From: Hymenobacter aerophilus DSM 13606
GTDB lineage: Bacteria > Bacteroidota > Bacteroidia > Cytophagales > Hymenobacteraceae
Direction of reading: 5' to 3'
DNA length: 64,000 nucleotides
Assembly (NCBI RefSeq): GCF_000382225.1
Contig: NZ_KB907806.1
Span: forward strand, 5,394 to 69,393
The notes under the pieces were generated by a model, which was not told where the DNA came from, searched no databases, and saw nothing but the letters and a program-made list of their open reading frames with translations. Positions 59,147-64,000 of this stretch are shown here, piece by piece; the stretch's first letter is position 1, and every line of letters begins with the position of its first letter. Both the position numbers and the translations under genes were made by a program.

Positions 59147-59709
59147 TACATTATCCGGGCGCGGAGCTTGTCGGCCTGTTCGGGCGTGAGCTGGATGCCG
59201 CGCACGCTCCGCTCGTCGGGCGACACGGGCTCCACGAGGCGGTCCTTGCCGTAGGTGAACTCGTCGCGCTCGAAGCGGGGCGGGGCCATTTTGTCGGGCT
59301 GCAGGTAGATGGCCGCTTTGGGGCAGGCTTCCTCGCAGAGGCCGCAGAATATGCAGCGCAGCATGTTGATTTCGTAGCTGACGGCGTACTTCTCCTCGCG
59401 GTAGAGGCCCTCTTCGCCCTTCTTCCGCTCGCCGGCTACCATCGTAATGGCTTCGGCGGGGCAGGCCACGGCGCACAGGCCGCAGGCGGTGCACCGCTCC
59501 CGGCCCTGCTCGTCGCGCTTGAGCACGTGCAGGCCCCGGAAAAAGCCCGAGAACGGCCGCACCTCCTCGGGGTAGCGCACGGTGGCCTTCTTCATGAAGA
59601 AGTGGCGCATCGTGATGCTGAGGCCCTGGAAGATGGCCGGCAGGTAGGCCCGCTCGGCCAGCGTCATGGGCTTCTTTTCTAATACCTTGGCTCGGTTGGT
59701 GAGTTGCAT
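59146..59709 (-). CDS. nuoI: NADH-quinone oxidoreductase subunit I
   Basis: A 187-residue ferredoxin-like subunit holding clusters N6a and N6b. Two 4Fe-4S motifs are CTACGLCAVACP near residue 76 and CIFCGLCEEACP near 117. An N-terminal amphipathic helix anchors it to the membrane arm. Slightly extended at the C-terminus (VSPDERSVRGIQLTPEQADKL). Sits in the usual H-I-J order, but a coiled-coil gene precedes it. Confidence 0.95.
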   Translation of the reverse strand: MQLTNRAKVLEKKPMTLAERAYLPAIFQGLSITMRHFFMKKATVRYPEEVRPFSGFFRGLHVLKRDEQGRERCTACGLCAVACPAEAITMVAGERKKGEEGLYREEKYAVSYEINMLRCIFCGLCEEACPKAAIYLQPDKMAPPRFERDEFTYGKDRLVEPVSPDERSVRGIQLTPEQADKLRARIM

Positions 59710-59739
59710 GAGGTCGTTATTCTATTCTGTTTCAAAAGC

Positions 59740-59985
59740 CTAAGAGGCCTTCGGCAGGACAATATTTTCGAGCGTCCGCACCCGCTGGTCGAGGTTGACG
59801 ATTTCTTCGATACGCTCGGCCAGCTTCATGTTGGATAGGCGCATTTCGCCGAGGGCAACATTGGTTTTACCCTGTTGCACTTTGAGTTCGGTTATGTCAC
59901 TAGCCATGCCCTCCGTGACTTTTTTTAAACCACGCAGCTCATCCAGCATATCGGCCATAATCTCCACTAAACGGTCGTCAGCCAT
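59740..59985 (-). CDS. Small coiled-coil protein in the nuo cluster
   Basis: An 81-residue acidic protein predicted to be almost wholly helical, with heptad hydrophobic spacing (MADMLDELRGLKKVTEGMAS, LNMKLAERIEEIVNLDQRV-like). No membrane helix or signal. It lies between nuoH and nuoI on the same strand, with gaps of 34 and 30 bp, and so is probably co-expressed with complex I. Small coiled-coil ORFs like this are common and often of unknown function in Cytophagales. An accessory or assembly role for complex I is only a guess. Confidence 0.62.
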   Translation of the reverse strand: MADDRLVEIMADMLDELRGLKKVTEGMASDITELKVQQGKTNVALGEMRLSNMKLAERIEEIVNLDQRVRTLENIVLPKAS

Positions 59986-60019
59986 AACGCAACAGATTAA
60001 GGTTGAAACCTTAAGTTAC

Positions 60020-61099
60020 TTAGATTACGCCAAACAGAATCAGGCCACCGGTAAGCACGATGTTGAACACGGCTAGGGGGATGAGGATGGTCCAGCCGAG
60101 GCGCATGAGTTGGTCATAGCGGAAGCGCGGCAGGGTCCAGCGCACCCACATGAAAAAGAAGATGAAGGCGAAAATCTTCAGGAACAGGCCCACCGTGCCC
60201 AGAATGGTAATCAGATTCTGAGCCGAGTCCAGCTCCCAGCCCTGGCTGTTCACGAACCAGTCGCGCAACTCGTACTGGAAGGGGAAGTTGAAGCCGCCGA
60301 AGTACAGCACGCTCATCACGGCCGACACCACGAAGATGTTCACGTACTCCGAAAACAGGTACAAACCCAGCTTCATCGACGAATACTCGGTGTGGTAGCC
60401 GCCCACCAGTTCGGTTTCGCACTCGGGCAGGTCGAAAGGCGTGCGGTTGGTTTCGGCGAAGGCGCAGACCAGGAAAATGATGAAGCCGATGGGCTGCTTC
60501 ACGATGTTCCACATCTGCCACTCGCCGGCCACCGACTGCTGCAGCGTGATTTCGCGCAGGCTCAGCGTCCCCGAAATCATGAGCACCGCAATCAGCGACA
60601 TGCCCATGGCCAGCTCGTAGCTGATGTTTTGGGAAGCGGCCCGCACGGCGCCGAGCAGCGAGAACTTGTTGTTGGAAGCCCAACCGCCAATCATCACCCC
60701 GTACACGCCCAGCGACACGACGCCGAAAATCCAGAGCATGCCGATGTTCACCTCAATGCCTTGCAGAAAGAAGGCGTTGTTGCCGAAGCTCATCGTGTTG
60801 CCAAACGGAATAACCGCCGACGACATCAGGGCCGTAATCATGGCCAGACAGGGGCCCACCACGAACAGCGCCTTGTTGGCGCCGCCGGGGAAGAATTCCT
60901 CCTTGGTAAACATCTTCACGGCATCAGCCAGCGGCTGCAGCAGCCCGAAAGGGCCGGCGCGGTCGGGGCCCACGCGGTCCTGCAAAAAGGCCGCAATTAC
61001 GCGCTCGGCGTAGGTGCAGTAGGTCGCAATCAGCAGTGAAAGCGCGAAAACGACGAAGATGACGATGGATTGCCAGCCGAGAGCGGGTAGTTCGAGCAT
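60020..61099 (-). CDS. nuoH: NADH-quinone oxidoreductase subunit H
   Basis: A 359-residue membrane subunit at the quinone site of complex I. It has the conserved CAFAETNRTPFDLPECETELVGGYHTEY block near residue 220 and EERVIAAFLQDRVGP-like sequence near 33. A KMFTKEEFFPGG segment is near 65, and the C-terminal RWTLPRFRYDQLMRLGW is present. About eight helices. Length typical. Confidence 0.95.
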   Translation of the reverse strand: MLELPALGWQSIVIFVVFALSLLIATYCTYAERVIAAFLQDRVGPDRAGPFGLLQPLADAVKMFTKEEFFPGGANKALFVVGPCLAMITALMSSAVIPFGNTMSFGNNAFFLQGIEVNIGMLWIFGVVSLGVYGVMIGGWASNNKFSLLGAVRAASQNISYELAMGMSLIAVLMISGTLSLREITLQQSVAGEWQMWNIVKQPIGFIIFLVCAFAETNRTPFDLPECETELVGGYHTEYSSMKLGLYLFSEYVNIFVVSAVMSVLYFGGFNFPFQYELRDWFVNSQGWELDSAQNLITILGTVGLFLKIFAFIFFFMWVRWTLPRFRYDQLMRLGWTILIPLAVFNIVLTGGLILFGVI

Positions 61100-61109
61100 T
61101 CCTATTTTA

Positions 61110-61204
61110 AGCTGTTAGCTGACAGGTATTAGCTGTTAGCTTATGTTCAACAATGGAGCATAAAGCACGGAGAGCTAACAGCTAATAGCTGTCAGCTAAC
61201 AGCT
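61110..61204. repeat. Inverted repeat (AGCTGTTAGCTG type) nuoG-nuoH
   Basis: AGCTGTTAGCTGACAGGTAT continuing to TTAGCT (61110-61141) pairs exactly with 61173-61204. The same type of sequence occurs at 63660-63768, 15050-15075 and 34732-34755. Confidence 0.88.
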
Positions 61205-61207
61205 CAT

Positions 61208-62212
61208 TTACGATCCTAATTTGAGTGGCGGGTTCTTCTCCAATTCGCGCTGGGTGCTGGCGGGCAGGTCGTCGATGACGGACTGGTTGAGCACGGGCAA
61301 CTCGTAGTGGTTGGCCGAAATTACGGAAGAACGGTCGATGTGGGCCGGTCCTTCAATGGTCCAGTCGGAGGTTTCCTTCTTTTCGAAGCGGCACTCGTTG
61401 CAAATCCACTCCTTCACCTCGCCGTACTGGTCCTTGCGGGCAGTGGTGCGCAGCACCTCGTTGCCCTTGTACCAGAGCACCACGTTGCCCGCGCATTTTG
61501 GGCAGTCGCGGTGGGCGTTGACGGGCTTCGTGAACCACACGCGCTGCTTGAAGCGGAACGTTTTGTCGGTCAGGGCGCCCACGGGGCACACGTCAATCAC
61601 GTTGCCCGAGAAGTCGTTGTCGATGATGTTCTCGATGTAGGTGCCGATTTCGGCGGCGTCGCCCCGGCCCAGCACGCCGTGCACCCGGTCGCCCTTGGCA
61701 ATCTGGTCGGCGGTGTACACGCAGCGGTAGCACAGGATGCAGCGCGTCATGTGCAGCTGAATGAGCGGGCCGATGTCGATTTTCTCGAATGTACGGCGCT
61801 CCTCTTCGTAGCGGGTCGTGCTCAGGCCGTGCTCGAAGGTGAAGTTCTGCAAATCGCACTCGCCGGCCTGGTCGCAGACGGGGCAATCGAGCGGGTGGTT
61901 GATGAGCAGCATCTCCACGATGCCCTTGCGCACGTCGAGCACGCTGTCGTTGGTCGTGTTTTCCACCACCATGCCGTCCTGCACGGCCGTGATGCACGAG
62001 GCCACCAGCTTGGGCATGGGGCGCGGGTCCTTGGCCGAGCCGGCCGCCACCTTTACCAGGCAGGCGCGGCACTTGCCGCCCGAGCCTTTCAGGGGCGTGT
62101 AGTAGCACATGGCCGGGGGCACGATGCTGCCGCCAATCTGGCGGGCCGCATTCATAATAGTCGTCCCGTCCGGAACTTCTATCTCGATGCCGTCGAAGGT
62201 TATTTTAGCCAT
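61208..62212 (-). CDS. nuoG: NADH-quinone oxidoreductase subunit G, minimal form
   Basis: A 334-residue protein carrying only the N-terminal iron-sulphur part of NuoG. A 2Fe-2S domain, with CYYTPLKGSGGKCRACLVKV-type ligands near residues 38-53, is followed by CPVCDQAGECDLQ near 113. HMTRCILCYRCVYTAD is near 155 and NVIDVCPVGALTD near 205. Extra cysteines (CPKCAGNV, ICNECRF) lie near 240-275. The large molybdopterin-like domain of proteobacterial NuoG is absent. The gene ends with its own stop and no remnant follows, so this is the short form found in Bacteroidota, not a deletion. Confidence 0.92.
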   Translation of the reverse strand: MAKITFDGIEIEVPDGTTIMNAARQIGGSIVPPAMCYYTPLKGSGGKCRACLVKVAAGSAKDPRPMPKLVASCITAVQDGMVVENTTNDSVLDVRKGIVEMLLINHPLDCPVCDQAGECDLQNFTFEHGLSTTRYEEERRTFEKIDIGPLIQLHMTRCILCYRCVYTADQIAKGDRVHGVLGRGDAAEIGTYIENIIDNDFSGNVIDVCPVGALTDKTFRFKQRVWFTKPVNAHRDCPKCAGNVVLWYKGNEVLRTTARKDQYGEVKEWICNECRFEKKETSDWTIEGPAHIDRSSVISANHYELPVLNQSVIDDLPASTQRELEKNPPLKLGS

Positions 62213-62221
62213 TGGGTCTGT

Positions 62222-62322
62222 ATTGAGAGCTTAGATTTGAGAACTTAGCGCTTAGATTCGGGCAGAATCGTTGGCTCCTATCTTCTTCTCTAAGCTCTAA
62301 GTTCTCAAATCTACGCTCTAAC
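62222..62322. repeat. Inverted repeat nuoF-nuoG spacer
   Basis: 62222-62255 (TTGAGAGCTTAGATTTGAGA...) pairs nearly exactly with 62289-62322 (TCTAAGCTCTAAGTTCTCAAATC...). Its inner loop carries GGGCAGAATCGTTGGCTCC. It overlaps the last codons of nuoF. Confidence 0.85.
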
Positions 62323-63651
62323 TAATTGGCCGGGGTACACCGCGCCGGGCTTGGTGGCCTCCTGCGGGTGCGTTACGTACCACTCGAACTCGTCGCGGAA
62401 GTGGCGCACGGCGGCGGCCACGGGCCAGGCGGCGGCTTCGCCGAGCGGGCAGATGGTGTTGCCCTCAATCTGCTTGGCCACGCTCACCAGCAGGTCGATG
62501 TCGTGCCTCTGGCCGTGGCCGTGCACGAGGCGGTGCAACACCTTTTCGAGCCAACCGGTGCCCTCGCGGCAGGGCGAGCATTGCCCGCAGCTTTCGTGGT
62601 GGTAGAAACGGGCGAAGCTCCAGGTATTGCGTACGATGCTGGTCGTCTCATCCATGGCAATGAAGCCGCCCGAGCCGAGCATGGTACCCGTTACAAATCC
62701 GCCGTCGCTCAGCGACTCGTAGGTCATGAGGCGGTCTTCGCCGGCGGCCGTTTTGAGGATGAGTTCCTTGGGCAGAATCGGCACCGAGGAGCCACCTGCC
62801 ACTACCGCTTTCAGGTCGCGGCCCTTCCAGATGCCGCCGCAGTACTCGTCGGAGTAGATGAACTCCTCGACGGGCAGGCCCAGCTCGATTTCGTAGATGC
62901 CCGGCTTGTTGAGGTGGCCGCAGGCCGAGAACAGCTTGGTGCCGGTGCTCTTGCCCACGCCGATTTTCGCGTACTCGTCGCCGCCCTCGTTTACAATCAC
63001 CGGCACGGCCGCAATTGATTCGACGTTGTTGACCACCGTGGGGCGGGCGTACAGGCCCTGCACAGCCGGGAATGGCGGCTTATTGCGCGGGTTGCCGCGC
63101 TTACCCTCCAGGCTTTCGAGCAGCGCGGTTTCTTCGCCGCAGATATAGGCGCCGCCGCCCGGATGCACGAACAAATCTAGGTCGTAGCCCGAACCCAGGA
63201 TGTTCTTGCCCAGGAAACCGGCCGCGTAGGCTTCGGCAATGGCTTTTTCGAGGATGCGCAGCACGTACAGCAGCTCGCCCCGGATGTAGATGTACGAGGT
63301 GTTCGCGCCCAGCGCGTATGAGCTCGTAATCATGCCCTCAATCAGCAGGTGGGGCAGTTTCGACATCAGCTGCCGGTCCTTGAAGGTGCCCGGCTCCGAT
63401 TCGTCGGCGTTGCAGACGAGGTAGCGCGGCACGCCCTCGGGCTTGGCCAGGAAGCTCCACTTGAGGCCCGTGGGAAAGCCCGCGCCGCCGCGCCCACGCA
63501 GGCCCGACTTCTTGACTTCCTCCACCACCTCATCGGGGGTCATGGTTTTGAGGGCCTTCTCCACCGAGCGGTAGCCGCCGTGCTTGCGGTACACGTCGAG
63601 CGTCTCGATGCCTTCAACGTTGATATGTTCGGTCAGCAGTTTGCGTCCCAT
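62311..63651 (-). CDS. nuoF: NADH-quinone oxidoreductase subunit F
   Basis: A 446-residue peripheral subunit that binds NADH, FMN and the N3 cluster. The FMN loop is GLRGRGGAGFPTGLKWSFL near residue 50. NADH-binding HPGGGAYICGEETALLESLEGKRG is near 165. The 4Fe-4S ligands are in ESCGQCSPCREGTGW near 355, with a fourth Cys in GNTICPLGEAAAWPV near 396. Length typical. It is followed by nuoG, 98 bp on. Confidence 0.96.
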   Translation of the reverse strand: MGRKLLTEHINVEGIETLDVYRKHGGYRSVEKALKTMTPDEVVEEVKKSGLRGRGGAGFPTGLKWSFLAKPEGVPRYLVCNADESEPGTFKDRQLMSKLPHLLIEGMITSSYALGANTSYIYIRGELLYVLRILEKAIAEAYAAGFLGKNILGSGYDLDLFVHPGGGAYICGEETALLESLEGKRGNPRNKPPFPAVQGLYARPTVVNNVESIAAVPVIVNEGGDEYAKIGVGKSTGTKLFSACGHLNKPGIYEIELGLPVEEFIYSDEYCGGIWKGRDLKAVVAGGSSVPILPKELILKTAAGEDRLMTYESLSDGGFVTGTMLGSGGFIAMDETTSIVRNTWSFARFYHHESCGQCSPCREGTGWLEKVLHRLVHGHGQRHDIDLLVSVAKQIEGNTICPLGEAAAWPVAAAVRHFRDEFEWYVTHPQEATKPGAVYPGQLVRA

Positions 63652-63659
63652 TTCTTTGG

Positions 63660-63768
63660 AGCTGTTAGCTGTTAGCGGGTGGCTGTTAGCTAGGTAAATA
63701 AGCTGTCAGAACAAATCTGACGAACAAAATTACTGGGCAGAAAAGCTAGCAGCTAACAGCTACTAGCC
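63660..63768. repeat. Inverted repeat nuoE-nuoF spacer
   Basis: AGCTGTTAGCTGTTAGCGGG and GGCTGTTAGCTAG pair loosely with GCTAGCAGCTAACAGCTACTAGCC at 63745-63768. It belongs to the AGCTGTTAGC-type family and is less regular than its neighbours. It begins right after the nuoF start and ends seven bases before the nuoE stop. Confidence 0.7.
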
Positions 63769-63774
63769 AACGGC

Positions 63775-64000
63775 CTAATTGTTGGCCAGCGCGTTGGGCA
63801 GGCCGTTTTCCTCCCAGGGCAGGGCGGGGCGGTGCACCTGGTTGCGCAGCTCCGTGAGCATAGCATCCACGGCCTCGGGCGTATCGAGCTGCTCGTAGTA
63901 TTTCTCGCGTACCTGCACGATGGGCGCGAAACCGCAGGCGGCCAGGCACTCCACTTCCTTCAAGGTAAACAAACCATCTTCGGACGCTGGACCACCCACT
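63775..64000 (-). CDS. nuoE: NADH-quinone oxidoreductase subunit E, partial
   Basis: Only the C-terminal 75 residues are in the window, and the gene continues past the right edge. The visible LFTLKEVECLAACGFAPIVQVREKYYEQL segment contains the second cysteine pair of the thioredoxin-like 2Fe-2S (N1a) domain. It resembles the ECLAACG pattern of NuoE. The gene lies directly upstream of nuoF in the usual order. nuoA-D are expected further right. Confidence 0.9.
   Translation of the reverse strand, partial: VGGPASEDGLFTLKEVECLAACGFAPIVQVREKYYEQLDTPEAVDAMLTELRNQVHRPALPWEENGLPNALANN

Noticed and set aside
61208-62212. Frameshifted or truncated nuoG
   Set aside because: All Fe-S ligands are intact, the gene ends normally and no molybdopterin-domain remnant follows; the short form fits the lineage.

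Overview
This 64 kb window reads as a chromosomal segment of a high-GC aerobic Bacteroidota, most like a Hymenobacter-type Cytophagales member. The grounds are an N-O-fused cbb3 oxidase subunit, a PorZ-like type IX secretion propeller, GldI-like FKBP lipoproteins, a fused ABC permease/M1 peptidase, a minimal NuoG, TAnnTTTG-type promoter boxes and spacers filled with long inverted repeats. No tRNA, rRNA, CRISPR array, transposase or prophage gene was recognised.

Layout. 0.2-8.3 kb: rodA, a membrane protein, a 2Fe-2S ferredoxin, tdk, porZ and recO. 8.5-12.9 kb: six consecutive exported FKBP-type prolyl isomerases on the minus strand. 13-16.4 kb: an NrnA-like phosphoesterase, ndk and a nucleoside permease. 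16.7-34.5 kb: a micro-oxic respiration region with a PAS histidine kinase, a receiver-FNR hybrid regulator, a truncated globin, the copper ATPase CcoI, CcoS, CcoNO, CcoQ, an unrecognised membrane protein, CcoP, CcoG, FixH, a TauE/SafE-like protein, a tandem USP and HemF. 34.7-43.4 kb: ene-reductase, superoxide dismutase, TadA, two exported proteins, the ABC permease/M1 peptidase and its ATPase. 43.6-47.5 kb: aspS, then a small-protein/nucleotidyltransferase pair bracketed by a second diverged copy of the aspS 3' end, then an SdpR/SdpI-like pair. 47.5-48.9 kb: an L,D-transpeptidase remnant and an S41 peptidase. 49-64 kb: complex I genes nuoN-M-L-K and nuoJ-I-H-G-F-E on the minus strand, interrupted by a SWIM protein, a MaoC protein and two low-GC orphan ORFs; nuoE runs off the window end.

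How it fits together. The kinase and the receiver-cNMP-fold-HTH regulator lie upstream of the cbb3 genes. The regulator's recognition helix carries FNR-type residues (E325, S328, R329). FNR-like boxes sit upstream of both ccoI (21262-21275) and ccoNO (24548-24561), each exactly 44 nt before a GANCTTTG promoter box. This suggests a phosphorylation-controlled, FNR-like switch for oxidase assembly and expression; it is an inference and untested.

The other main theme is repeats. Most spacers hold 75-155 bp inverted repeats of several families. One palindrome lies inside the ccoI reading frame and is translated. Ten 21-bp units, two helical turns each, fill the ccoS-ccoNO spacer. Coordinates, arm matches and identities were read by eye, without alignment or folding software.
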